A stretch of 64,000 nt of DNA, taken from Mycolicibacterium sp. MU0053 (GTDB taxonomy: Bacteria > Actinomycetota > Actinomycetes > Mycobacteriales > Mycobacteriaceae). Every line of letters starts with the position of its first letter. Within the stretch, counting starts at the first letter, position 1. Below are positions 42,065 to 51,157 of the stretch, one piece after another. The notes under the pieces are model-generated. The model saw nothing but the letters and a program-made list of their open reading frames with translations. It was not told where the DNA came from and ran no database searches. Both the position numbers and the translations under genes were made by a program. The DNA is taken from NCBI RefSeq assembly GCF_963378095.1, contig NZ_OY726397.1, forward strand, positions 4,960,001 to 5,024,000, given 5' to 3'.

Positions 42065-43281
42065 GGCGTGCCTCCCGGTGCCGGGCGGGGCGGCGCCGGG
42101 GTCAGCGACCCGGGCGCCGGGCCGATGAGATTCGGCGGCGGCACCGTTCCAACCGGCGGTGTCGGAGCGCCCCAGAACTTGTCGCGGACCCTGATCAACT
42201 CGTAGGTGATGCTGCCCACCATGTTGCGGAAGTCCTCCCGGGTCGGTCCCCGGCTACCGGGATCGGCGGGGTGGTGCGGGTCGGCGAAGGCCCCCACCGC
42301 CATGTCGGCCAGGTCGATCGAGACATGCGACGAGGTCGCGTTGGTCAACTTGAGGACCGGCCCGAACAGCAGGTTGAACGTCGCCAGCGAGGCGCCCGGC
42401 GCCGTCGCGGCGGCGTTCAACTCGGCGGACAGCCGATTCATGTCGGCCATCATGCTGCGGGACTCTTCACCCCGAATCGACGGGAACTTCGCCAGCTGCA
42501 GGGTAATTCGGTTCACCTGCGCGATCAGGTCCACGATGCGGTCGGTGTTCTCGGCCAGAGTGCCCAGAGCGGGGCCGGCCGCGGAGATCGCTTCGTTGAT
42601 GGCGTCCTGGCGGGCCGACAAGGTCTCGGCGACGTCACCGGTCTGGGTGAGCGCCCGCTTGATGGGTTCCGACCGCGCCGACAGACTCTGGACCAACCGG
42701 GTGGACTCGTCGAGGAACAGTTGCAGATCCTCCCCCTTGCCGCCGACGGCCTTGCCCATTCCGTTGATGACCTTGGTCAGGTTCCGGATCGCGCCGCCGT
42801 TGACCAGCAGTGCCGCGGTGCTCAGCACATCCTCGACCGAGGACGCGGATGCGGTGGCGTCCACCGGAATCACGTCGCCGGGCTGCATCGGCGCGGCGCT
42901 GAAGTCCTGTTGCGACGGCGGTGTGAGCGACACGAACACATCACCGAGCGGTGTGGCCGAGCGCAGTTCGGCCTTGGTCCCGGCCGGAATCTGGACCGTG
43001 GCGGAAATCTGCATGGTGACGAACGCCGTGTAGTTGCGGGCCGTCATGGATTGCACTTCGCCGACGTCGGCGCCCGACAGTCGCACCTTGGCCTTGGCCG
43101 GCAGATTGAGCGCGTCGGTGAACGTGGCACTGATCGGATAGGTGGTGCTGCCCGCCGACGGCGCCGGCAGCGGAATCCGGTCGAGCCCCACCGAGCAGGA
43201 ACTCACCACGCTCACCGTCGCCACCGCGGCGGTCGCGATCAGCAGCGTCCGGGTCGCCCGGTCGCGCGACGAGTAGGTCAT
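42061..43281 (-). CDS. mceE: MceE-type lipoprotein
   Basis: A 406-residue Mce lipoprotein. The ATG at 43281 (MTYSSRDRATRT) overlaps the mceD stop; the frame is open further upstream in mceD, but that part is a shadow. The lipobox is VVSSC at about residue 29, the hallmark of MceE (LprK class), followed by SVGLDRIPLPAP. The MlaD domain (about 45-130) has SGADVGEVQSM. The C-terminus is Pro-rich (TPAPPRPAPGG). Anchored to the outer face of the membrane, it caps the Mce tunnel. Confidence 0.92.
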   Translation of the reverse strand: MTYSSRDRATRTLLIATAAVATVSVVSSCSVGLDRIPLPAPSAGSTTYPISATFTDALNLPAKAKVRLSGADVGEVQSMTARNYTAFVTMQISATVQIPAGTKAELRSATPLGDVFVSLTPPSQQDFSAAPMQPGDVIPVDATASASSVEDVLSTAALLVNGGAIRNLTKVINGMGKAVGGKGEDLQLFLDESTRLVQSLSARSEPIKRALTQTGDVAETLSARQDAINEAISAAGPALGTLAENTDRIVDLIAQVNRITLQLAKFPSIRGEESRSMMADMNRLSAELNAAATAPGASLATFNLLFGPVLKLTNATSSHVSIDLADMAVGAFADPHHPADPGSRGPTREDFRNMVGSITYELIRVRDKFWGAPTPPVGTVPPPNLIGPAPGSLTPAPPRPAPGGTP

Positions 43282-44405
43282 GATCCCAGTCCCGCCAATC
43301 CCTCGAGCATGCTGGTGACGCCGAAGTCCGGGCCGAAGTCCGCGATGGTGCCGGTGGCACAGCCGAGTTGCTTCAGGCCGAGCAGATTGCACAACTCCTT
43401 GGTGGCCTGGCCGTTGAGCTCCACCTTGTCCAGCGTGGGATGCGCTCGGATGGCGTCCTTTTCGTGGTCGATCATGTTGTAGACGTTGTCCAGCACCATC
43501 GGCGCCAGGTCGAGTACCTCGGCAAGCTCGCGGCGGTAGTCGGCGATCGCCCGGGTGACGAGCTCGGTGTTCGACGTCGCCGACTTCAGCGTCTCCCGGT
43601 TGGCCTCCAGCAGCTCGGCGGTCCCGGTCAGTACCTGGTTGACCTGAGCGCCGGCCGACCCGGTGCCCAGTTCCTCGTCGGCCACCGTGGCGCTGAGCTG
43701 TCGTATCGCCGTGCCGAATTCGCGGATCGTCTGGTCGTTCTCGGTGGCGGCTCGGCTCAGGCTTTCCAGGCTGGTGACGATGGTCGTGAGCGCGTCCGCG
43801 GTCGGTGCGCCGCGTTCGTCGCTGAGTTCGAGCGCCGTCGACAGTTCGCTGAGCGCTGACCGGATCTTGGGTCCGTTGCCGCTGGTCATCGCGGCGCTGA
43901 CGGCGACGAGATCGGCGATGGGCCCGGACCCCTGACCGTCGCCCTGCATTTTCACCGCGAGTTCGTCGACCATCGCCAGCACCCGATCGAATTCGACGGG
44001 GGTCCGGGTGCGCGCCAGGCTGAGGGTGTCGTTGTCGGCCAGCGTGGGTCCGCCCCGGTAGACCGGCGTGAACTCGATATGACGGTCGGTCAGGATGGAC
44101 GTCGAGACGGTGACCGCGTGCGCATCCGCCGGGATCTGGACGCCGTCGTTGATGCGCATCGTGACCTCGACGTACTGCCCCTTGGGCTGGATCTTCGTCA
44201 CCTTGCCGACCGGCATGCCGAGGATCGCGACGGCGTTGCCCTCGTAAAGGCCGCTGGCATTGTCGAACTGCGCGGTGACGGTCATGCCCCGATCGCGGCT
44301 GATCGGTCCGCCGGAGCACCCGCTGGCAATCATCGCCATGGCGAGGATGGCGATCACCTTGGCGGTCGCCCTGCTCGGGCCATGCCGAGTGTCTGGGCGT
44401 CTCAT
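43278..44405 (-). CDS. mceD: MceD-type MlaD domain protein with lipobox-like Cys
   Basis: A 375-residue Mce protein. The frame opens at 44465, but ATG 44405 (MRRPDTRHG) makes an ATGA overlap with mceC. The N-terminal hydrophobic segment ends in MIASGCSGG, a Cys in lipobox-like context; this is more usual for MceE than MceD, so this locus may carry two lipoproteins. The MlaD domain (about 40-125) has ASGLYEGNAVAILGMPVG. The rest is helical with a C-terminal GLKQLGCATG. Confidence 0.88.
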   Translation of the reverse strand: MRRPDTRHGPSRATAKVIAILAMAMIASGCSGGPISRDRGMTVTAQFDNASGLYEGNAVAILGMPVGKVTKIQPKGQYVEVTMRINDGVQIPADAHAVTVSTSILTDRHIEFTPVYRGGPTLADNDTLSLARTRTPVEFDRVLAMVDELAVKMQGDGQGSGPIADLVAVSAAMTSGNGPKIRSALSELSTALELSDERGAPTADALTTIVTSLESLSRAATENDQTIREFGTAIRQLSATVADEELGTGSAGAQVNQVLTGTAELLEANRETLKSATSNTELVTRAIADYRRELAEVLDLAPMVLDNVYNMIDHEKDAIRAHPTLDKVELNGQATKELCNLLGLKQLGCATGTIADFGPDFGVTSMLEGLAGLGS

Positions 44406-45439
44406 GCACAGTCCTCGAAGTAGTTGGGCAGGTTGAACTGTTGGGCTCGGCCGCTGATGGCACACATCCAGGAATCGATCATGGTTCCACCGGAGGAGGT
44501 GAAGTCGAACTCGTTGCCGCTGCCGGTCGCGTTGGCGAAGTTGCGGACCGGCACCGGCAAGATCTGCAGCGTGTTGCGAAAGAGTTCGTCGTTGCGGCCG
44601 ACCGACGACAGCATCCCGTCGAGGTTGGTCAGCAGTTCGTCGATCTGAGCCCGGTTCCCGATCAGCACGGGCTGCAATCGGTTCACCAACTTCGTGGTGG
44701 CGTCGAACAACCGGACGATCATCTCGCGGCGAGCCGCGAGGTCGGCCAGCACCGCGTGGCCCTGGTGGACGAGCAGGCCGAGGCTCTGTTGCTGGTTGCC
44801 CAGCAACTCGGTCACCCGCTCGGAGCTGCGCAGCAGGTCCCCGATCTCGTCACGGCGCGCGGTCATGACCGAGGACAGGTGTTCGACGTTGTCCAGGGCC
44901 TGCGGCAGGATCTCGGGGGTGCCCTGCAGCTGCTGCGACAGCGCCGTCATCGACTCGGCGATCTTCTCGGCGTCGACGGCTTCGAACGTCACCGTGGCAT
45001 CCTGCAATGCCGTCTGCAGGTCGTAGGGAACTTCGGTGTTCGCCAACGGGATTCGTCGGTCCGTCAACTCCCCCGGACCGGCCGGCTTCAGGTCGACGTA
45101 ACGTGCCCCCAGCAACGTGGTGAGTTTGATGGCCGCCTCGGTGGCCGCGCCCAGGCGCAGACCGCTGTCGATTTCCATCGTCACCCGAACGTGATCGTCG
45201 TCGAGCTGCAGGCTTTTCACCGCGCCCACCCACACACCGGCGACGGTCACCTGATCGCCCGCGCTCAGGCCCGCCGCCTGAGCGAATTCGGCGGCATATT
45301 CGGTCTTGCCCAGTCCGAGGCGGCCCACGCCCAGCGCCGCACCGAGAGTGAGCGCGATGATCGCCACCGCAATCACGCCGAGCCGCAGCTTTCCGTGCGC
45401 CTCGATCGGGCGGCGCAGTACCTCTTTGACAGGTCTCAT
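44402..45439 (-). CDS. mceC: MceC-type MlaD domain protein
   Basis: A Mce protein of about 345 residues. The start is ambiguous: ATG 45439 (MRPVKEVLRRP) lies 7 nt after the mceB stop, whereas GTG 45478 would overlap mceB by 32 bp; I prefer 45439. One N-terminal TM helix (LRLGVIAVAIIALTLGAALG), then the MlaD domain with AAGLSAGDQVTVAGVWVG, then a coiled helical region. The C-terminus contains two Cys (SWMCAISG and YFEDCA). Part of the hexameric lipid tunnel encoded by this operon. Confidence 0.9.
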   Translation of the reverse strand: MRPVKEVLRRPIEAHGKLRLGVIAVAIIALTLGAALGVGRLGLGKTEYAAEFAQAAGLSAGDQVTVAGVWVGAVKSLQLDDDHVRVTMEIDSGLRLGAATEAAIKLTTLLGARYVDLKPAGPGELTDRRIPLANTEVPYDLQTALQDATVTFEAVDAEKIAESMTALSQQLQGTPEILPQALDNVEHLSSVMTARRDEIGDLLRSSERVTELLGNQQQSLGLLVHQGHAVLADLAARREMIVRLFDATTKLVNRLQPVLIGNRAQIDELLTNLDGMLSSVGRNDELFRNTLQILPVPVRNFANATGSGNEFDFTSSGGTMIDSWMCAISGRAQQFNLPNYFEDCA

Positions 45440-45446
45440 CGCGCTC

Positions 45447-46490
45447 TCACCGACACTTCGCACTGTGTTGGGCGACACCGGCCGGCGTCGCGGCCTCCAC
45501 GATCGCGGTGATCAGGCTGTCGATGCGCGGGAATTGGCTGACGGTCAGGTCGCAGGCGTACACGTCGAGATAGGAGCCGCCCTGGCTCATCCTGGCCAGC
45601 CCCTTGAGCATCAGCGGGGTGTTGAACCCCAGGTAGGCGAACGCCTGTTTGTCCGCCATGAAGTGTTGGGCGAATCCGGGTTCCCGGTCGAGCCACTGCT
45701 GCAGATCGGGCTGCACATCGCTGATCACGTTGGCCAACCGCTGCGCGACGATCGAAGCCTGGTCCATCGAGTCGACGAACTCCTCGCGTCGCGCGGCGAA
45801 ACCGCCGAACAACGCCTTGGTGGAGGCGATCGTGGCGTCCAGGTCGCCGCTGCGCTCGGCCACCGAACCCAGCACCGAGTTCAGGTGCGTCAAGACCCCG
45901 TCGAGGATCTGATCGGTGCCCGAGTACTCCTCGGCCAATCTGGTGGTCTCGGCGATCAAGGTGGTGACCGCGCCGGAGTCACCCTGCATGGCCCGCATGA
46001 CGGCCGTGGTGAGGTTGTCCACCTGGTCCGGGTTCAACAGTGCGAACAGCGGCTCGAAACCGTTGAGCAGGTTCGAGATATCGAAGGACGGTTCGGTGCG
46101 CTCCACCGGGATCACCGCCCCGGCCGGCAGCACCTGCGGGTCGTCGAACTCGCCGAGCGCCAGGCCCAGGTAGCGCTGACCGATGATGTTCTGATAGTCG
46201 ATGGACGCCTTGGTGTTTCCGTAGAGCAGCTGTTCTGATTCGACGCGGAAGTCCACCCGCGCACCACCCTCGTCGGTCAAGCCGATCCCGTCGACCCGGC
46301 CCACCTTCACCCCGGCCATCCGCACCTCGTCGCCGACCTTGAGCCCCATGACGTCGGTGAATACCGCGGCGTAGTCCTTGGTCGGTCCGTCGACGTTGCG
46401 CTGCAACGTCACGAACACCGTCCAGACCAGGGCAAAGCAGACGACGACGAAGAGGCACAGCCCCATCAGGGGGCGGCGGTACCCTCTCAC
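45447..46490 (-). CDS. mceB: MceB-type MlaD domain protein
   Basis: A 347-residue Mce protein with a GTG start in a GTGA overlap with mceA. TM helix LMGLCLFVVVCFALVWTVFV, then the MlaD domain (about 38-120) with DVMGLKVGDEVRMAGVKVG and IIGQRYLGL, then a helical domain and a C-terminal Cys pair region (VYACDLTVS, AKCR). The order, size and coupling are standard for mce loci. Confidence 0.92.
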   Translation of the reverse strand: MRGYRRPLMGLCLFVVVCFALVWTVFVTLQRNVDGPTKDYAAVFTDVMGLKVGDEVRMAGVKVGRVDGIGLTDEGGARVDFRVESEQLLYGNTKASIDYQNIIGQRYLGLALGEFDDPQVLPAGAVIPVERTEPSFDISNLLNGFEPLFALLNPDQVDNLTTAVMRAMQGDSGAVTTLIAETTRLAEEYSGTDQILDGVLTHLNSVLGSVAERSGDLDATIASTKALFGGFAARREEFVDSMDQASIVAQRLANVISDVQPDLQQWLDREPGFAQHFMADKQAFAYLGFNTPLMLKGLARMSQGGSYLDVYACDLTVSQFPRIDSLITAIVEAATPAGVAQHSAKCR

Positions 46491-47863
46491 GGACCCACCC
46501 CCGACGCGGGTGCAGACGAAGCGGGCGGCGCGGCCTCCGCCGGCAGCGGTGGTCCAGGTGCTGGTGCCGATGGGTCGGGGATGATCTGTACGGTGGTGCC
46601 CCGCACGACCGGCCCGAGGAGCAGTTCGGACGCTGAATTGGGCTCGGGTCCGAGGATCTCACTGAGCTGCGCGCGCTCCTGTGGGCTGCCCACCGAGCCC
46701 ACGTTGCCGCCCGACATCTGCGGTGCCACCGGGTAATTCCGCGGATGCAGCGAGTGCGGCAGCACCGGCGGGTCAGCGGTCACCGGCGCGGTGTGGCAAC
46801 TGGGCCCCTCCAACTTGCCGTAGCGGGGGCAGTCCTGACGGGTGTACATCTTGTTCGGGGTGAGCACCAACAGGAACTTGCCGACTGCGAGGTTGCGGTC
46901 GGGCTTCCAGACGTGGTCGAAGAACCGATTGGTGACCGTGTTGATGCGGGTGACCATAGGTGCGAACTCCTTGCCCCCGTCGGCGAGCACCCCGAGCACC
47001 GGCGACATCTGCGTGGTGATCACGATCATCCGGTCGGTGTTGTTCTCGAAGGCCTCACCGACGGTGCCGAAGGTGGTGTTACCGGCGGACAGAAAACTCA
47101 GGAGTTCCTCGCGCTTTTCGGCGACGGTGCGCATCGGGACCGCCGCCTGGTGTACTGCCTCGAGCAGATCGGGTGCGGCGGTCTGCAGCCCCTGCAAGGC
47201 CTCGGAGAGCACCTGCAGTTGCGACTCGGTTCCGTCATCGGCGATGACGGCGTTGAGTTCCTTGACGATGCGGTTGGCTCCGCCGCCGGCCTGTGACAGT
47301 TCGTCGCCGCGGCCGTTGGTGGCCTGGGCCACGGCGGCCAGGACACCCACGTTGTCACCGGATCCGGGGCGCCCGGCCGCGGCCATCACGTCGCGCAGCT
47401 TGGTCAGCGCGGTCTGGAACTGCACGGTGGCCAGGCTGTCGTCCTGGCTGATCGCGGCCCCCGGCGCCAATTTCGGTCCGGGTCCGTTGTCCACCAGCTG
47501 TATCGATGAGACCGCGAAGACGTTGCTGGGCACCACCCGAGCGGTCACGGTGGCCGGGATTCCGGGGGCGAAGTGCGGGTCGAGGCTCAGTCTGATCTCG
47601 TTCGGGCGGTCCTCCGACGCGGGCCGCACCCCCTCGACGGTCCCCACCAGGGCACCGCGAAACTTGACGTCGGATCCGGACGGCAGCCCGTCCCCGACAT
47701 TGTTCAGCAGCGCGAAGACCTCGACGCGGCTCGAGAAGAAGCCCTCGGACTTCGCGATGGCCGCCGCCGACAGCAGCGCCGCGCCGAGCAGCAACGCGAG
47801 CCCGCGCAACAGCAACCGCCCGTCGGAGATCTGCCGGGCCGCCGACTCGAGCTTCTGCATCAT
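46487..47863 (-). CDS. mceA: MceA-type MlaD domain protein
   Basis: A 458-residue Mce protein, first of the six. The frame is open well into yrbEB, but the ATG at 47863 in TGATG marks the coupled start (MMQKLESAARQ). TM helix GLALLLGAALLSAAAIA, MlaD domain (about 42-125) with LNNVGDGLPSGSDVKFRGALVG, a helical region, then a Pro/Ala-rich C-terminus (PSAPAPGPPLPAEAAPP). The late segment CPRYGKLEGPSCH is typical of MceA. Confidence 0.92.
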   Translation of the reverse strand: MMQKLESAARQISDGRLLLRGLALLLGAALLSAAAIAKSEGFFSSRVEVFALLNNVGDGLPSGSDVKFRGALVGTVEGVRPASEDRPNEIRLSLDPHFAPGIPATVTARVVPSNVFAVSSIQLVDNGPGPKLAPGAAISQDDSLATVQFQTALTKLRDVMAAAGRPGSGDNVGVLAAVAQATNGRGDELSQAGGGANRIVKELNAVIADDGTESQLQVLSEALQGLQTAAPDLLEAVHQAAVPMRTVAEKREELLSFLSAGNTTFGTVGEAFENNTDRMIVITTQMSPVLGVLADGGKEFAPMVTRINTVTNRFFDHVWKPDRNLAVGKFLLVLTPNKMYTRQDCPRYGKLEGPSCHTAPVTADPPVLPHSLHPRNYPVAPQMSGGNVGSVGSPQERAQLSEILGPEPNSASELLLGPVVRGTTVQIIPDPSAPAPGPPLPAEAAPPASSAPASGVGP

Positions 47864-48720
47864 CAGCCGCCCAACCTCGCGCCCGACCCGATGCCCCACA
47901 GCCCAACGGTGAGCAGCAGATTGGCGATGATCATCACCGAGATGCTGGCGCGCATGGCCCGCCCCGCCGCAATGCCGACGCCCTGCGGTCCGCCGGTGGC
48001 GAAGTAACCGTAGTAGCACTGGATCGTCGAGGTGATCGTGACGAATACGACGGCCTTCACCACCGAATAGGCGATGTCCGAGCCGGTGAGCACCAACCGG
48101 AAGTAGTGGTCGAAGGATCCCGCGGAAACACCGCCGGCGAAGGTCACGATGGTTTGCACGGCGGCGTAGTTCACCACCAGACACAGCACGTAGAGCGGAA
48201 TGATCGCCACCACCGAGGCCAGCAGCCGGGTGGTCACCAGGTACGGAATCGGCCGGATGGCAAGCGATTCAATGGCGTCGACCTCCTCGGAGATTCGCAT
48301 CGACCCCAACTGCGCGGTGAACCGGCAGCCCGCCTGCGCCGCGAACGCCAACGCGGCCATGATCGGCGCCAGTTCGCGGGTAGACACCGTGGAAGACAGC
48401 AGACCGGCCGCGGGTTCCATGCCCAGCAGGTGCAGCGCCTGATAGCCCTCGATTCCGACGATCGCACCCGCCGTAGCGCCCAGCACGATGATCACCCCGG
48501 CGGTGCCACCGCCGACCACGATGGAACCGTTGCCCCAGGTGACATCGGACAGAATTGCCAAGAACGCCTTGCGGTATCGGGTCAGGGCCACCGGCACCCC
48601 GGCCACCGCATGGCCGAAGAACGTCAGCAGGTGTCCGAGCCGGACGCCGAGTCCGGCCACCGACAACGCCGCGACGACGAACGGCCGGGTACCTCGCGGA
48701 TAGTAGGTCGCGGCCGCCAT
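47863..48720 (-). CDS. yrbEB: YrbEB-type Mce permease subunit (MlaE family)
   Basis: A 285-residue inner-membrane permease. The frame continues upstream, but the ATG at 48720 in TGATG (MAAATYYPRG) is the coupled start. Five or six hydrophobic segments; the conserved MlaE stretch AAQAGCRFTAQLGSMRISEEVDAIESLAI contains the E-E-V-D-A coupling helix that contacts the MceG ATPase. With YrbEA it forms the transmembrane channel for lipid import. No mceG gene is in the window; mycobacteria usually encode one shared MceG elsewhere. Confidence 0.94.
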   Translation of the reverse strand: MAAATYYPRGTRPFVVAALSVAGLGVRLGHLLTFFGHAVAGVPVALTRYRKAFLAILSDVTWGNGSIVVGGGTAGVIIVLGATAGAIVGIEGYQALHLLGMEPAAGLLSSTVSTRELAPIMAALAFAAQAGCRFTAQLGSMRISEEVDAIESLAIRPIPYLVTTRLLASVVAIIPLYVLCLVVNYAAVQTIVTFAGGVSAGSFDHYFRLVLTGSDIAYSVVKAVVFVTITSTIQCYYGYFATGGPQGVGIAAGRAMRASISVMIIANLLLTVGLWGIGSGARLGG

Positions 48721-49568
48721 CACAGCGCCGCCTTCGGGAACAGCAGGACATACATCTGCGTGAAGACGACATTGGTGATCATCAGCAGCAGAATGGACGC
48801 GACCACGGTGGCATTCACCGAGTTCGCCACGCCGGCGGGACCGCCCTTGGTGGTCAGTCCCTTGTCGCACGCGACGATCGCCACGATCGCGGCGAACACC
48901 ACCGACTTGATCAGAGTCAGCACCAGGTCACCCACCGTCGCGAACGACGCGAACGTGGTGACGAAGCTGCCCGGCGCACCGTTCTGCACGAACGTGTTGA
49001 ACAGGTAACCGGCCAGAAAGCCGATGAAGCAGACCAGTCCGGTCAGCCCGAGTCCCACCACGATCGCCGCCGCCAGCCGGGGGGCGACCAGCCGGCGGAT
49101 TGCCGAGATCCCCAGTACCTCAAGGGCGTCGACTTCCTCCCGGATGGTCCGGGAGCCGAGGTCGGCACAGATCGCCGATCCCACCGCGGCGGCCATCAAC
49201 AGCGCCGCGACCAACGGTGCGCCCTGCTTTATGACGGCCAGTCCGCTCGCCGCACCGGCCAGCGACGTCGCGCCGACCTGACCGGCCAGCAACGCGAACT
49301 GGATCTGGAGCGTGACACCGATGGGGATCGCCACACACATCGTGGGCAGCATTGCAGTGGAGGCCATGAAAGCGGCCTGCCGAACGAACTCCTCGAAGGG
49401 GAACCGCCCTCTGGCGATATCGGTGACCAGATACTGCAACGTCCGCAACCCCAGGATGAACTGGCTGCCCACGGTTTCCAGCGACGCTATCGGGTGCCGG
49501 TCCACGTAGCCCCGGGTCCAGTCCGTGATATCACCGACCGGTGACGGGGTCGGTCGCGAGGTCACCAT
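48720..49568 (-). CDS. yrbEA: YrbEA-type Mce permease subunit (MlaE family)
   Basis: A 282-residue permease. The conserved loop GSAICADLGSRTIREEVDALEVLGI carries the E-E-V-D-A coupling helix. N-terminal residues precede FILGLRTLQYLVTDIARG. It overlaps yrbEB by one base and starts 28 nt after the frameshifted coiled-coil gene, in the long operon that begins with an acyl-CoA dehydrogenase. Partner of YrbEB in the lipid importer. Confidence 0.94.
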   Translation of the reverse strand: MVTSRPTPSPVGDITDWTRGYVDRHPIASLETVGSQFILGLRTLQYLVTDIARGRFPFEEFVRQAAFMASTAMLPTMCVAIPIGVTLQIQFALLAGQVGATSLAGAASGLAVIKQGAPLVAALLMAAAVGSAICADLGSRTIREEVDALEVLGISAIRRLVAPRLAAAIVVGLGLTGLVCFIGFLAGYLFNTFVQNGAPGSFVTTFASFATVGDLVLTLIKSVVFAAIVAIVACDKGLTTKGGPAGVANSVNATVVASILLLMITNVVFTQMYVLLFPKAAL

Positions 49569-49596
49569 CGATCTCCGGGTCCTTGTGTCCGATCGG

Positions 49597-49930
49597 TCAA
49601 CGCCATTGCGGCCGCTGATCGGCCGACGGTGCCGCGACGGTGCCGAACCGCCGCTTGAAGAATTCGTTCGTGTGGCCCTCGCGGCGGTAGCGCTCGCCGC
49701 TGCCCCTCAGCTGCGCCATGCGTTCCTCAAGGGCTTGAATCCGACCCGCATCGGGTTGGGATGCGGCGCGCGCGTTCCAGTTCGGTTGCCATCTCGGCCA
49801 ATTCCTCGTCGATGCGGGCGGCGACCTCGCCGAAGGTCAACAGGTCGTAGTCATCGGTCTCGGGGCGATCGACCGCGGCTTCGTCGGGGGCGGCCGGCGG
49901 CCCATCCACGTCGTCGGGCTTGCCACCCAT
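49597..49930 (-). pseudogene. Frameshifted small coiled-coil gene before yrbEA
   Basis: The ATG at 49930 opens MGGKPDDVDG and continues in good coding frame to EELAEMATELERAR. The frame then hits a stop at 49727. One base over, the frame reads IQALEERMAQLRGSGERYRR and EGHTNEFFKRRFG to a stop at 49597, with strongly GC-rich third positions. The total span is one base more than a multiple of three. The likely break is in the GCGGCGCGCGCG run at 49763-49774, where one extra base would restore about 110 residues. It may be a sequencing error, a real pseudogene, or slippage. It starts in TAATG overlap with the amidohydrolase stop. Confidence 0.75.
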
Positions 49931-51090
49931 TACCGACCGCCGTCGAGGCGCAACAGTTCGCGTGCGTTCAGTTCGACAATGCGGTGCGCCTCGTGATCGG
50001 GGACGTTGATCAGGTTTTCGGCGATTCGCTTGCGGCTGTTGGGCCAGTTGGAGTCCGAATGCGGGTAGTCGACCTCGATGAGGATGTTCTCGACTCCGAT
50101 CAGCTCGCGCGAGTTCACCCCGTGGACATCGTCGATGAAGCAGCCCCAGAAATGCTTCCGAAACAGGTCCGACGGTCGGTCGGTGCGACTGATGTTCTGA
50201 TACCAGCGATGTCGTTCCCAGGTGTAGTCCAGCCGTTCGAGCAGATACGGAATCCAGCCGATGCCACCCTCGGACAACATGAACTTCAGCTTCGGATGGC
50301 GTTGCAGCAGCCCCGAATACACCAGGTCGGCGGTGCTCCACATGAGGTTCGTGGAGAACGTCGCGATCGCGACCGCGAACGGCGCCATATCGGTCGGCGA
50401 CGGATTCTGGAACGAGAAGCCGGGCACATAGCCGCCGGCTCCGAAGTGCAGGCAGACCGGCAGGTCGGCCGCCTCCAACGCCTGCCAGAGGACCTCCCAG
50501 TGCGTCGGGTGGTGGAAGGACGGCAGACCCAGCGGGACCGGACTGTCGGGGAAGGACACCGCCCTGGTGCCGAGCCGGGCCAACCGTTCCACCTCGGTGG
50601 CGGCCAACTGGGGATCCCACGTCGGCAGGATGCCCAGCGGGATCAACCGGCCTGGGTCCCCGGCGCACCATTCCTCGACCTGGAAGTCGTTCCAGGCCCG
50701 CACACATTCCAGGGCCAGTTCCTTGTCCTTGGCGCGTTGGAAGACGCCGCCACCGAAGCCGGGGAACGACGGAAACGACAGCGCCCCGTGCACGCCGTCG
50801 ATGTCCATGTCCTTGATCCGTTCGGCCGGGTCATAGCAGCCCGGGATCATCTGGTCGTAGCGCACGGGCTCCATGCCGTACTCCGACGGCGGTTTGCCCG
50901 CGACCGCGTTCAGCCCGATCTGCGGATACAACTGATCCTCGTAACGCCACACATGGTGACCTTCCGCGGTCTCGATGATCTGCGGGCCCTGCTCCCGGTG
51001 CGCCTCGGGCAGCCGGTCCTGCCACACCTGCGGATGTTCGATGACGTGGTCGTCCACCGAGATGATCTTCATCCAATCCTGCAGCGGCAT
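49930..51090 (-). CDS. Amidohydrolase family (PF04909-like) metal-dependent hydrolase/decarboxylase
   Basis: A 386-residue TIM-barrel protein. The N-terminal VDDHVIEHPQVW corresponds to the metal-binding region of the family; VCLHFGAGG (about residue 215) supplies the His, SEGGIGWIPYLLER is the late strand, and EVDYPHSDSNWPNS contains the conserved Asp-x-x-H-S-D. Relatives include decarboxylases such as gamma-resorcylate decarboxylase and mycobacterial 2-amidohydrolases. It lies between an acyl-CoA dehydrogenase and the mce genes, all in one strand, so it is presumably part of degradation of the imported lipid. Confidence 0.9.
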   Translation of the reverse strand: MPLQDWMKIISVDDHVIEHPQVWQDRLPEAHREQGPQIIETAEGHHVWRYEDQLYPQIGLNAVAGKPPSEYGMEPVRYDQMIPGCYDPAERIKDMDIDGVHGALSFPSFPGFGGGVFQRAKDKELALECVRAWNDFQVEEWCAGDPGRLIPLGILPTWDPQLAATEVERLARLGTRAVSFPDSPVPLGLPSFHHPTHWEVLWQALEAADLPVCLHFGAGGYVPGFSFQNPSPTDMAPFAVAIATFSTNLMWSTADLVYSGLLQRHPKLKFMLSEGGIGWIPYLLERLDYTWERHRWYQNISRTDRPSDLFRKHFWGCFIDDVHGVNSRELIGVENILIEVDYPHSDSNWPNSRKRIAENLINVPDHEAHRIVELNARELLRLDGGR

Positions 51091-51157
51091 CAGTTCTCCT
51101 CCAGTTCGACACTCAGTGCGGAGTTCGGCGGTGCGGTACGCCCAAACACGTTCGTCG

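Noticed and set aside
40649..42205. 518-residue plus-strand frame opposite mceF
   Set aside because: Arg/Gln-rich low-quality composition; the minus strand encodes a clear MlaD protein.
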